The position numbers and the translations under genes are program-made. A stretch of DNA of 26,823 bases. It comes from Streptomyces sp. NRRL WC-3742. GTDB lineage: Bacteria; Actinomycetota; Actinomycetes; Streptomycetales; Streptomycetaceae. The DNA lies in NCBI RefSeq assembly GCF_000720635.1, contig NZ_JOCF01000097.1:1-26823 (forward strand), given 5' to 3'. Positions 1 through 8,065 of this stretch are shown piece after piece. Numbering within the stretch: position 1 is the first letter of the stretch; every line of letters starts with the position of its first letter. The notes under the pieces are model-generated. The model saw only the letters and a list, made by a program, of their open reading frames with translations, was not told where the DNA came from and made no database searches.

Positions 1-84
1 GTCCTCGCACCACCGCTCACCAACCGGCCCGCTGTCCTCGGACACCAGCCCAGGCTAGGGCTCCAGGCTACCCAAACCGGGGGT

Positions 85-1104
85 TCAGACACAGGTACTG
101 ACCGCACCGCCGGCGGTCGAGGTCAGCCGCAGGTCGTACATCGGCTGGTCGCCCATGCCGGCCGGCCACCAGATCTTCGGATCGGTGAGCGCGAGCTGCG
201 GGGTGTCGGCCGGGGCGAAGGTGACCTGCTGGGTCTCGCCGGGAGCGAGGGTGACGTCCCTGCCGAAGCCGATGTCGCCGATCGTGCCGCTGACCGTGGT
301 GGTCACGGCACGCGTGGAGTCGTTGCGCACCTTGGCCCTGACGGTCAGCTCGGCCGAGCTGAGGGAAGGAGCCACGGTGGTGCTCACGTGGGCGTCGTCG
401 AGTGCGACGGCACCGGTGCGCCGGACGGTGATGTCCTGGGACAGGCCCATGTTGTTGTCGGCCGCGCCGGGCGCCCAGTCGATCCACCCGGTGGTGAGGT
501 CCCTGCCCGGGTCGTTGGGCTGGACGCGGAAGGCGACGGAGTTGAGCCCCGCCCGCACGTAGGGCGTGACGTCGAGCTCGTAGACCGGGTACATCCCGCC
601 GATCCGGTCGGCGGTGGCGACCCGGGTGCCGTTCACGTAGACGTCGGCGGCGGACAGGATGCCCGTGACGTTCAGGGAGCTGTGGGCGGTGGTGTCGTTG
701 ACGGTGAAGTCGGAGCGGTACCACCAGGGGACCTGGAAGTCCTTGGGGTCGGGCTTCTTCATGTTCTCGGAGTAGAAGGGGTCGGGGTAGGTCCTGTCGG
801 CGACGAGGGCGGCGTAGACGGTGGAGCGGGCGCCGGCCGGGTGCCAGCCGGTGGGCTGGTAGCCGGGGCTGGATATGGTCTCGGGGGTGTCGGTGACCTT
901 GGCCGAGGACTGGAGGGCGAAGCCGGTCAGGGCGGTGGTCGAGCCGGCCGCGTCGGGGACCGTGGTGGCGGCGACCGCTGCCACCGTGGGGGATGCCGCC
1001 GCCCGGGCGCGGTAGGGGGTCGTGCCAACGGCGGCTGCCGCGACCAGGACCCCTGCGATGAACACCGCGCTGCCGCGGCTGACGAGTTTTCCGTGCAAGG
1101 CCAT
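85..1104 (-). CDS. Truncated secreted GH2-type glycosidase (exo-beta-D-glucosaminidase-like N-terminal domains)
   Basis: Reads as a secreted glycoside hydrolase family 2 protein that stops after its non-catalytic domains. A Sec signal peptide covers about residues 1-37 (basic start, hydrophobic core, ARA-AA cleavage region). The jelly-roll sugar-binding domain follows (VPWWYRSDF, DVYVNGTRVA, then the GWIDWAPG segment), then an Ig-like sandwich ending at IWWPAGMGDQPMYDLRL. This order resembles CsxA-type exo-beta-D-glucosaminidases, which normally exceed 850 residues. Here the frame ends at residue 339 and the (beta/alpha)8 barrel with both catalytic glutamates is absent. The last residues (AVSTCV) no longer resemble the family, so the break lies near position 95. 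The ATG has an AGGAGG Shine-Dalgarno five bases upstream. It diverges from the XRE regulator. It is probably enzymatically dead; a sugar-binding remnant cannot be excluded. The 84 bases downstream show no family sequence and no recognised gene. Confidence 0.75.
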   Translation of the reverse strand: MALHGKLVSRGSAVFIAGVLVAAAAVGTTPYRARAAASPTVAAVAATTVPDAAGSTTALTGFALQSSAKVTDTPETISSPGYQPTGWHPAGARSTVYAALVADRTYPDPFYSENMKKPDPKDFQVPWWYRSDFTVNDTTAHSSLNVTGILSAADVYVNGTRVATADRIGGMYPVYELDVTPYVRAGLNSVAFRVQPNDPGRDLTTGWIDWAPGAADNNMGLSQDITVRRTGAVALDDAHVSTTVAPSLSSAELTVRAKVRNDSTRAVTTTVSGTIGDIGFGRDVTLAPGETQQVTFAPADTPQLALTDPKIWWPAGMGDQPMYDLRLTSTAGGAVSTCV

Positions 1105-1332
1105 GGGGGCCTCCTGGAAGGGTGAGCAAGATGGGGGGTGTCTTGCGTGCTGGGGGAGGGAGGTCCGCCGGGTGGAGAAAGTTAATCTCTTTTACTCATG
1201 CCCCGTCAAGGGATTCTGCCGGGGCTGACTCGCGGGCAGGGATTCTCCCGATGAACCGTTCAGGGAATACGCTGACGATCAAGCTCCGCCTGGCCGACGC
1301 CGGCGGATCAGCGTGGGCCGAGGGAGAGGGGA
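1105..1332. promoter_or_regulatory. Divergent intergenic region with direct repeat and candidate promoter
   Basis: The spacer separates the divergent GH2 remnant and the XRE-TPR regulator. It contains a 9-bp direct repeat AGGGATTCT at 1209-1217 and 1238-1246, 29 bp apart, and an unusually AT-rich patch at about 1180-1200. On the minus strand a TTGACG hexamer (1204-1209) faces the GH2 gene, with a weak TTAACT about 18 bases further on. These could be promoter or regulator-binding elements, but nothing identifies the factor. Confidence 0.3.
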
Positions 1333-1338
1333 GTGCCG

Positions 1339-2721
1339 ATGGCCATGGACCGACGCCCGAGGAATGCGGCGGAATCCGGCGCGGTGACGGGTGTGGAGTC
1401 CGTGGCGCACCGCGTGCACCGCCTGCGCACCGAACTCGGCCTGACGCAGCGTCAGGTGGCTGAGCCGGCCTACACGGCGGCCTACATCTCCACCGTCGAG
1501 GCCGGAAAGATCCAGCCCTCGGAGAAGGCCCTGCGGCACATCGCCGAGCGCCTGGGCTGCACGTACGAGGAGCTCTCCAGCGGCCGCCCGGCCCACCTCG
1601 CCACCGAGCTGCGGATGCGCCTGGCCGAGGCGCAGCGGGCCCTGGCCACCGGCGACCCCGAGGAGGCCGTCCCCGGGTACGCCGCGGTCGCGGCCGATGC
1701 CGAGCGGCACGGCCTGGCCGCCGAGCACGGCGCCGCTCTCGTCGGGCTCGGCCAGTGCGCGCTGGAGGCGGGGGAGCTCGTCGGGGCACGCGGCTACTTC
1801 GAGGCGGGGGAGGGCGTCCTGGCCGGGGCGGGCGTGCCGCTGACCCACCGCGTACCGGCGATCCGCGGTCGTGCCCTCACCCATTTTCTCGCGGGTGAAC
1901 TGCGGTACGCCTGCTACCTGTTGGAGTCCACGCTGGACGAGCTCAACGCCGCCGGGCTCCGCGACCCCGAGGTGCTCGTCCTGCTCTACACGGCGCTCAT
2001 CGCCCCGTACATGGACATGGGGGCGCACGCGCGGGCGGCGCAGGCGGCGGAGCTGGCCCTCGCCCTGGCCCCGGAGGTCTCCGACCCGGCCCTGGTCGCC
2101 AGGATGCACCGCGGCGTCGCCCGGACCCTGCTCGCCGAAGGCCGGGCCGCGGAGGCCGATGCCTCGCTGCTGAAGGCCGCCGAGTGCTACCGGCAGCTGC
2201 AGATCCGGACCGAACTCGCCCACTGCCACTGGATGCGCGGCTACGTCTTCGCCCAGAGCGGCGACCTGCCCCAGGCCGAAACCGCCCTGCGCACCGCGCG
2301 CGACGTGCTCGCCTCCCGGCACGCCACCCTCTACGTCCACCAGGTCGGCGTCGAACTGGCCGACGTTCTGCACCGTCAGGGCAAGGATGCGGAGGCCGAG
2401 GCCCTGCTGGAGCAGACCCTGGCGGGTCTCGGCGCGGACAAGGGGGCGGTTCACGCGGCCGGTGCCCACCGGCTGCTCGGCCTCATCGCCGAAGGGCGCG
2501 GGGCCGACCAGCAGGCCGAGGAGCACTACACGATGGCGCTCGGTCAGCTCGAACACGCGGGCGCCGCAGGCGACTTGGCGGACGTCTGCCGCCTCCTGGG
2601 CGACCTCCTGCGCCGCACCGGCCGGGTCGAGGCCGCCCTCGACGCGTACCGGACGGGCCTCGGCCACCGGTCCGCACCCGGCACCACCACCCTCGGACCC
2701 GCCCCCGCCAAGCCCTTCTAG
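1339..2721 (+). CDS. XRE-family helix-turn-helix regulator with C-terminal TPR array
   Basis: A cytoplasmic DNA-binding regulator of about 460 residues. The N-terminal Cro/C1-type helix-turn-helix covers about residues 20-75 (LRTELGLTQRQVAE, then AAYISTVEAGKIQPSE and LRHIAERLGC). The rest is Ala/Leu-rich alpha-helical repeat with tetratricopeptide spacing (for example AEDAS-type helices in LLAEGRAAEADASLLKAAE and QAEEHYTMALGQLEHAGA). Actinomycete proteins of this design are usually pathway-specific or signal-responsive transcription factors in which the TPR part senses a peptide or partner protein. ATG 1339 is preferred over GTG 1333 because the GAGGGGAG Shine-Dalgarno (1325-1332) is then six bases away. 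It diverges from the GH2 remnant and lies upstream of the M64 peptidase, which has its own promoter. The target is unknown; the peptidase and the inverted repeat at 2791-2820 are the nearest candidates. Confidence 0.85.
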   Translation: MAMDRRPRNAAESGAVTGVESVAHRVHRLRTELGLTQRQVAEPAYTAAYISTVEAGKIQPSEKALRHIAERLGCTYEELSSGRPAHLATELRMRLAEAQRALATGDPEEAVPGYAAVAADAERHGLAAEHGAALVGLGQCALEAGELVGARGYFEAGEGVLAGAGVPLTHRVPAIRGRALTHFLAGELRYACYLLESTLDELNAAGLRDPEVLVLLYTALIAPYMDMGAHARAAQAAELALALAPEVSDPALVARMHRGVARTLLAEGRAAEADASLLKAAECYRQLQIRTELAHCHWMRGYVFAQSGDLPQAETALRTARDVLASRHATLYVHQVGVELADVLHRQGKDAEAEALLEQTLAGLGADKGAVHAAGAHRLLGLIAEGRGADQQAEEHYTMALGQLEHAGAAGDLADVCRLLGDLLRRTGRVEAALDAYRTGLGHRSAPGTTTLGPAPAKPF

Positions 2722-2753
2722 CGCGGTCCGCCCGCCTGGTCATGACAAGGGGC

Positions 2754-2782
2754 TTGCCAAGCTCCGGCGGCTCCCCTAGCTT
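2754..2782 (+). promoter_or_regulatory. Sigma-70-type promoter of the M64 peptidase gene
   Basis: TTGCCA (2754-2759) and TAGCTT (2777-2782) are separated by 17 bases. They match the -35 TTGACA at five of six positions and the Streptomyces -10 pattern TAGNNT. Transcription would start near 2789 and give a leader of about 220 bases before the ATG at 3011. Confidence 0.55.
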
Positions 2783-2790
2783 AAGTACTC

Positions 2791-2846
2791 GCATAAGTAA
2801 AGTTACTTCACTGCTTATGCGCCTGGATCCGCTCCGGGTTCCAGGC
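2791..2846. promoter_or_regulatory. Nested inverted-repeat operator at the predicted transcription start
   Basis: GCATAAG (2791-2797) pairs with CTTATGC (2814-2820). Inside it AAGTAA (2795-2800) pairs with TTACTT (2803-2808) around a two-base centre. Directly after comes a second inverted repeat, GCCTGGA (2821-2827) with TCCAGGC (2840-2846). The AT-rich nested palindrome stands out against the GC-rich background and sits over the predicted start site, a usual place for a repressor operator (MarR- or HxlR-like dimers bind such sites). The binding protein is not known. Confidence 0.5.
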
Positions 2847-3010
2847 ATGCCCCGCCCGGGCGGCCCGGCCGATCCCCCACCCACTTGGCCCGGCTCCGCC
2901 CTGCCCTGCCCGCTGAACTCCGTGCGCAGCACCCCCACTTGAACCGGCCGGTCGACGCAGTCGCCGACTGCTTCCCGCACCCGCCGGCCTGACGCCACAA
3001 GGAGACGCTC

Positions 3011-4276
3011 ATGCGTCGAAAAGTGTCCGCTCTGCTCTCCGCAGCCGCCGTACTGGCGGCAGTTCTCGTTGCGGCCCCCGCAGGCAACGCGGCACCCGCC
3101 ACCCCGTCGGAATGGCGAGAGGTCTTCTCCGCCGACGGCACGATCAGCAAGGTCCGGATACCGGTCGAGCCGAAGATCGCCCCGAAGAGCGAGGACCTCC
3201 GGGCCGCGGCCGCCACCAGTGTCGTGGCCCTGCAGGAGACCGGACCGGCCAGCACCCGCTTCAACATGGTCATCCTCGGCGACGGCTACACCGCCGGTGA
3301 GATGGGCCTGCTGCGCCGGCACGCCGAGCAGAAGTGGGCCGAGATATCCGCCACCGATCCGTGGCGCAAGTACGCCGGCTCGATCAACGTCTGGCTGGTC
3401 AACGTCGTCTCGAACGAGTCCGGCGTCAGCAACGACCCCTCCCAGGGCATCAGTCGGGACACCGCGCTCGGCATGTACTTCTTCTGCGGCGGCGTCGAGC
3501 GCCTGCTCTGCCTCAACGAGTCCAAGGCCCAGGCGTACGCCGCGCAGGCCCCCGGCGTGGACGCCATCGTCGCCGTCGGCAACACCTACAAGTACGGCGG
3601 GGCCGGCTATCCCAGCCTCTCCACCGTCTCCGGAGGTGACCCCCGGTCGGGACGCATCGCCATCCACGAACTCGGCCACTCGGTCGGCGGCCTGGCGGAC
3701 GAGTACTTCACGCCGGGTACCACCTACACCGGCGACGAGCCCACCCAGCCCAACGTCACCAGGGACCCCGGCGGTTCCAAGTGGGCCTCCTACCTCGGCC
3801 GTTCGACCCCCGACGGAGGGGTGATAGGCGCCTACCTCGGCGGAAGCCAGTACGAGTACGGCATCTACCGGCCCTCGTCGGACTCGTTGATGCGCAGCCT
3901 CGACAAGCCGTTCAACCTCCCCAGCCTGGCCGCCATGGACCGCGCCATCGGCTCCAGGATCAGCGGCGGCAGCTCCGGCTGCGCCGCTCAGGCGAACACC
4001 CGCTCGGGAAGCCTCACCAGCGGCGGTGGCGCCTACCAGCCCGACGGCGGCAGCTTCTACGCCGCGGCAGGCACGCACCGCGCGTGTCTGGCCGCACCCG
4101 CCGGCGCCCAGTTCGCGTTGGACCTGATGACGTGGAACGGAAGCGCCTGGCAGACCGTGGCCACCAGCGGTGCCGACGGCCGGCTGTCGTACGGCGGCGC
4201 CGACGGCTACTACACCTACCTGGTCCGCTCCGTCACCGGTGCCGGCTCCTACACCCTGACCTACGACACCCCCTGA
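3011..4276 (+). CDS. Secreted zinc metallopeptidase, M64 (IgA-peptidase-like) family
   Basis: An extracellular zinc endopeptidase. A Sec signal peptide spans about residues 1-28 (MRRKVSALLSAAAVLAAVLV, cleavage near GNA-AP). The M64 core starts with FNMVILGDGYTA and contains HELGHSVGGLADEY, giving zinc ligands H219 and H223 and catalytic E220, with the D/E-Y extension typical of the family. The last ~100 residues (after SGCAAQANT) form a separate Gly/Ser-rich beta domain, perhaps a pre-peptidase C-terminal-like or binding domain. The length of 421 residues is normal. The start is supported by AAGGAG six bases before the ATG. It has its own promoter and operator upstream. M64 was named for an IgA1 peptidase from Clostridium ramosum, but in soil actinomycetes a general scavenging role is more likely; substrate is not determinable from sequence. 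Confidence 0.88.
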   Translation: MRRKVSALLSAAAVLAAVLVAAPAGNAAPATPSEWREVFSADGTISKVRIPVEPKIAPKSEDLRAAAATSVVALQETGPASTRFNMVILGDGYTAGEMGLLRRHAEQKWAEISATDPWRKYAGSINVWLVNVVSNESGVSNDPSQGISRDTALGMYFFCGGVERLLCLNESKAQAYAAQAPGVDAIVAVGNTYKYGGAGYPSLSTVSGGDPRSGRIAIHELGHSVGGLADEYFTPGTTYTGDEPTQPNVTRDPGGSKWASYLGRSTPDGGVIGAYLGGSQYEYGIYRPSSDSLMRSLDKPFNLPSLAAMDRAIGSRISGGSSGCAAQANTRSGSLTSGGGAYQPDGGSFYAAAGTHRACLAAPAGAQFALDLMTWNGSAWQTVATSGADGRLSYGGADGYYTYLVRSVTGAGSYTLTYDTP

Positions 4277-4349
4277 ACCGGCCGGGCGCCGACCGCTGAG
4301 AGGGCCCGGCACCGTCGGTGGATGCTGTTGGTTAATTCGGGCCCGGTTG

Positions 4350-4380
4350 CTTCGCCCCGTCGCTATGCGACGGGGCGAAG
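4350..4380. terminator. Perfect 14-bp hairpin at the 3' end of the transposase remnant
   Basis: The 14-base arm 4350-4363 is exactly complementary to 4367-4380, leaving a three-base loop (TAT). It lies just inside the left end of the insertion sequence, covers the last codons of the transposase frame, and is about 75 bases beyond the M64 stop. It could terminate transcription from either side. No U-tract follows, as is common in actinomycetes. Confidence 0.5.
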
Positions 4381-5401
4381 TGCTGTCAGTGGGCTGGTCC
4401 GAGTGCGGGCTCGGGGTGTGTCGGTGAGCCAGGCGTCGATACGGATGAGGTTGATCGCGGCACCGGTGAGCTGGTGTTGGAGGCTGGTCTTCGGTAGGCC
4501 GTAGTAGCGGGATCTGCGCAGGTCGCAGGCGTGGACCGCCTGGGAGACGGTGCCCTCGGCCCCGGCGCGGATCTTGTAGCGGGCCTTCCACTCATCGGTG
4601 GCCTGGATGGCGCGGGCCTGTTGGAGGGCCAGATACTCCTCGCGGGGCCGCAGGCTGAGCTCACGCTGCTTGCCGTTGGGGGAGTTGATGCCCGCAGCCC
4701 GGCCGGCGTGTCGGGCGAGGACAGGGCTTTCAGCAGGCACATCCCGTCGGTCCCGATCCGTTCGCCGGTTTCGGTGCGTCCCGCGCGGGACTTGGGCAGC
4801 CGCGCATCGTCGACGCGTGAGGCGTAGTGTTGCAGCCATTCGGGGTCGGCTACCTGTTCCAGCCAGGCCGCATCCGCCATGGCCACCGCGTTGAGCGCGG
4901 CCCTCAGCGTTTCGGCGACCAGCTCCAGCCGGTTCAGCGACCGGGCGGCGGCGACCACATGCGTGGAGTCGGTGCGGGCCTTGCCGCCGCCGGCGACCAG
5001 GCCGCGTTCCCTCGCCGTCACCAGGATGCCGTCCAGCAGCACCCGACCGGCATCGGCCGCCACCAGCCGATCCCGGAACTCCGACAGCACCGAGTGGTCA
5101 AACCCGGAATCTTCCAGCGGCAGGCCGGAGAGCGTACTTCCAGTCGATCCGTGCCCGCACCGCCTGTGCGGCCTGCCGATCGGTCAGGCCCTCCGCGAAC
5201 TGCAGCACCAGCACCACGGCCAGTCGGCCCGGCGCCCAGGCAGGGCTTGCCCCGGGCCGGGAACAGCGCCACGAAGTCCGCGTCCTCGAACAGCACTCCG
5301 AGCTCGTCCCGGACCCGGATCGCCACACTCCCTCTCGGGAACGCCGCCCTCGCCACCCGCACGGTCTCAGCCGGGACCTCCCCAAGCGCACCCGCTCGCA
5401 T
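4363..5401 (-). pseudogene. IS1182-family DDE transposase remnant (two frameshifts and an internal deletion)
   Basis: The remnant is recognisable in three reading frames. The N-terminus (from ATG 5401) reads VPAETVRVARAAFPRGS and continues to FPARGKP. A frameshift near 5240 continues with WAPGRLAVVLVLQFAEGL and RARIDWKYAL. A second frameshift near 5130 leads to LEDSGFDHSVLSEFRDRLVA and on to GMCLLKALSSPDTPAGLR. At about 4693 the sequence jumps to INSPNGKQRELSLRPREEY and the family C-terminus (EGTVSQAVHACDLRRSRYYG, then AINLIRIDAWL). The missing centre, about 200 residues, is where the DDE catalytic domain should be. No functional transposase can be made. Confidence 0.8.
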
Positions 5402-5550
5402 TGACAACCCGCACCCCCACAACAGCGAAACGTCGGCCTCCGAGACAAGTCTCGAAGACCGACGTCACCTACCGCAGTCAATCAATCACATTCGCCAACA
5501 GCATCCCGCACCCGGGGAGCCGGGCCCTGTCGGTTTCGGGAGAAGGCGGC

Positions 5551-7971
5551 TCAGCCGGTGACCCGACCGGTGTCCGAGGAGGCGATGGTGAACGTCCGTA
5601 CGGCGTCGGCGGTCTGCACTCCGTTCTGTGCGCCGCCGGTGCCGGTGACGGTGAAGGTGGCCGGCGCCGAGGAGGCCGGGACGCCGGTGATGCCGCCCGT
5701 GTCGGCGTTGAGCGTCAGCCCGTCCGGCAGCGTTCCGCCGGTGACGCTGTAGCGGATGGTCTGCGGGGTGTTGGTGCTCACCCGCGCCTCGTAGAGGCTG
5801 CCGGCCGTCAGGGGCGGAAGTTCGGTGGTGGTGAACTCCGGGGTCGGGGCGACGACGGACTGCGGGGCTCCGATCGGGTTGCCGTCGGCGTCCGTCTGCT
5901 GCAGTGACCACGACTGCCCCGGGGTGACCACGGTCAGGTGCCACTTGGTGGACCGGTCCCGGAAGGAGTCGAGCTCCGCGGGGGTGAAGGCGCCGAGGTT
6001 GCGCGCCGTGTCCCACTGCTTGGCGGCTTCCAGCAGGGCCTTGGTGTTGGCTCCGCCGGCCAGGTCGGAGACCCGCGTCCGGAACTCGATGCCGGCGTTC
6101 CATCCGGCGGCGCGAGCCAGGATGTCCTCCAGCACGGGCAGCTTCGTCTTGCCGCCCAGGCCGATGAAGCCCATCATTCCGGGCAGGTAGTTGGCCCGGT
6201 AGTAGACGTTGTAGCGGTCGATCTCCGCCATGTCGCCCGACTCGCCCCAACTGGGCCGGGAGATGCCGTCCCAGATGCTCGTTCCCTCTCGGCTGGTGTT
6301 GGACAGAAGGCCGTCCTTGCTGCTCTGCCGGCGGAAGGTGCCGTTGACCAGGCTCGCCAAGCCGTAGCTGCCCCAACCGGCATCCGACGCCGACTCCAGG
6401 CCGTCGAACGACATGCTCTTGATCCCGGTGGTGTTCCAGATGGAGGCGAAGCGGGTGGCGATGGCGTTGATGATGTTCAGGCCGCCTACGGCGCCGCCGT
6501 ATTCGTTGCCCAGCAGCCGGGTGACCGTCGTGCCCGCCGTGTGGGCCTTCTCCGTCGAGTAGAACCAGCCACGGTTGACCCCGGTGACCTCGCATTCGTC
6601 ACCGACCTTGCGGAACTTCTTGGCGAAGTACTCGACGACCTCGTCGTCGATCCTCAGGTAGTTCTTCTCGGAAGCCGTCAGCGGATCGCAGCTGGAGAGG
6701 TAGACGGTCCCAGCGTCGGCGGTGAGGCTCCGTGTCAACTCGGTGCTCTCCCCGTAGGCGAGATCGGGGCTGGCCACCCCCTTCGCGTAGGGGTCCTCCT
6801 GGCTGATGAAGTCCGACAGGGTGTGGGTGCCCACCTGGACGCCCTTGGCCGCGGCCCTGTTCACCAGGTCGGTCGCGGCCCTGTCGTTGCCACCGAAGTC
6901 GCGGTTGAACTCGTAGTGGCCGTCGCTCTGCCAGGGGCCGTCGGTGGAGTCCAGGTGGTAGATCATGGACATCCCGCCGGCCTTCGCGAGATCGGCGGCG
7001 GTGTCCACCGTGTCGGTGTTCAGGTCGGCCAGTTCCAGGAACGTCTGGGACGTGGCCTGGGCCGTCTTCTGCCACTGCCCGTTGATCGTCGGGTAGGGCA
7101 GGTCCTGGCCCTTCGCGATGTTCGAGAGCACGGTCGGTGCCAGGTCCGGAGCCGTGCCGAACAGGGCGACCTTCGAGCCGACGACGCTGCCCTGACCGTT
7201 CGGCAGCGGGCCGACGGGCACGACGAGGTCAGGTTCGTCGGCATCGTGGTTCGTCACACGGTTGCGCCGCGTCGTGTAGTCGAAGGTGTAGGCCCGCAAC
7301 AGCGAGCCCCACGGTGTCCTGGCCCCCACGCTCCACTGCTCCATCTGGTCACCGAGGCTGTAGGGGTCGGGAGCGACCTGGTTCTGCCAGCCGATGGTCG
7401 TCCTCCGCTCCTCACGGGGCCATCCGCCCTCGGTGCGGTCGGTCAGCGGCTTCATCCCGATGGCGAAGTCGCTGTCGCGGACGATGCCGACGGCCTCTCC
7501 GACGGTCCGGGTGATGTTCGTGGGCACTGGCCCCCACAGCAGCGTCTGCAGGTCTCCGCCGTCCGGTGCGGTGGCCTTGGTGACCGTGAAGGTGGTGTAC
7601 GTGGTCATGTCCTGGACGGCGACGTCCACCTCGAACCCCCCGGAGCCGGTGAACACCAGCGTGCCGCCGTTGAGCGTCACCGCTTGCGGTGTCACCTGCC
7701 GGCCGCCGACCATCAGGCTGACCAGCGGGGCGGTGCCCTGACCGGTCGCGATGTAGTTCTTCCCGCTGCGCAGGTCGGTCAATGCGGTGACCAGGCCCGT
7801 CGAGCTCAGGTTCAGGTGCAGGTAGCCGGCGTCGACGGCGATTCCGCCGGAGCCGTCCGGGCCGATCTCCGCCGCAGCGGGTGGTGCGCTCACAGCGGTG
7901 AGCGTCGTGGCCGCCAGTGCTGCGGCCACGGCCGACGCGGCCAGCCGCGCCGATCTGGTGACGTGGAACAT
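5551..7971 (-). CDS. Secreted putative glycan-active enzyme with C-terminal putative-Ig domain
   Basis: An 806-residue exported protein. The signal peptide is about residues 1-35 (MFHVTRSARLAASAVAAALA, cleavage PAAA-EI). The start was chosen at 7971 because AAAGGA lies seven bases upstream; a longer frame to 8052 lacks a site and precedes the signal. An N-terminal beta-rich domain (residues about 40-320) is followed by a region with TIM-barrel-like strand motifs: MIYHLDSTDG near 334 and SFDGLE with D523. Between them lies a small inserted beta domain (LRIDDEVVEYF to EVTGVNRGWF). The C-terminus (about 715-800) contains a He_PIG-type putative Ig motif (GTLPDGLTLNADTGGITGVP). The architecture suggests a glycoside hydrolase or polysaccharide lyase, but I cannot assign a CAZy family. 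It is the last gene of the operon starting at 11261. Its stop lies 44 bp from the insertion sequence, so the natural C-terminus could have been altered. Confidence 0.75.
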   Translation of the reverse strand: MFHVTRSARLAASAVAAALAATTLTAVSAPPAAAEIGPDGSGGIAVDAGYLHLNLSSTGLVTALTDLRSGKNYIATGQGTAPLVSLMVGGRQVTPQAVTLNGGTLVFTGSGGFEVDVAVQDMTTYTTFTVTKATAPDGGDLQTLLWGPVPTNITRTVGEAVGIVRDSDFAIGMKPLTDRTEGGWPREERRTTIGWQNQVAPDPYSLGDQMEQWSVGARTPWGSLLRAYTFDYTTRRNRVTNHDADEPDLVVPVGPLPNGQGSVVGSKVALFGTAPDLAPTVLSNIAKGQDLPYPTINGQWQKTAQATSQTFLELADLNTDTVDTAADLAKAGGMSMIYHLDSTDGPWQSDGHYEFNRDFGGNDRAATDLVNRAAAKGVQVGTHTLSDFISQEDPYAKGVASPDLAYGESTELTRSLTADAGTVYLSSCDPLTASEKNYLRIDDEVVEYFAKKFRKVGDECEVTGVNRGWFYSTEKAHTAGTTVTRLLGNEYGGAVGGLNIINAIATRFASIWNTTGIKSMSFDGLESASDAGWGSYGLASLVNGTFRRQSSKDGLLSNTSREGTSIWDGISRPSWGESGDMAEIDRYNVYYRANYLPGMMGFIGLGGKTKLPVLEDILARAAGWNAGIEFRTRVSDLAGGANTKALLEAAKQWDTARNLGAFTPAELDSFRDRSTKWHLTVVTPGQSWSLQQTDADGNPIGAPQSVVAPTPEFTTTELPPLTAGSLYEARVSTNTPQTIRYSVTGGTLPDGLTLNADTGGITGVPASSAPATFTVTGTGGAQNGVQTADAVRTFTIASSDTGRVTG

Positions 7972-8065
7972 CAGTGATCCTTTCCGGTAGGGAGCGACAA
8001 CCTTCCTGGGTGATGACATGCGCCGATCGGTGGGTGCGGGCCACGGGCGCACGGTGGTGCGGGTC

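Larger units (their letters stand above)
4320..5506 (-). mobile_element. IS1182-family insertion sequence, internally deleted
   Basis: A 1187-bp element bounded by perfect 12-bp terminal inverted repeats, GGATGCTGTTGG (4320-4331) and its complement (5495-5506), with weaker matching for about eight more bases inward. It carries a degraded IS1182-type DDE transposase on the minus strand. Intact family members are about 1.6-1.9 kb, so several hundred bases are missing. The bases immediately outside (CGGT left, CGCA right) are not a target-site duplication, suggesting age or flanking rearrangement. It separates the M64 gene from the 3' end of the sugar operon, ending only 44 bp from that stop codon. 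Confidence 0.7.

Noticed and set aside
68..1129. Long minus-strand frame overlapping the GH2 remnant
   Set aside because: Arg/His/Pro-rich translation with no family features; it is the out-of-frame shadow of the GH2 gene.
1279..2667. 462-residue minus-strand frame opposite the XRE-TPR gene
   Set aside because: Composition (Gly/Val/Arg-rich, no motifs) is typical of antisense frames in high-GC DNA, while the plus strand has clear HTH and TPR patterns and a Shine-Dalgarno.
2483..4591. 702-residue minus-strand frame across the M64 gene
   Set aside because: It spans the regulator end, the promoter, the peptidase and the insertion-sequence end, which no real gene would do; the M64 catalytic motif is on the other strand.
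5938..7977. 679-residue plus-strand frame opposite the secreted enzyme
   Set aside because: Antisense shadow lacking motifs; the minus strand has signal peptide and domain structure.
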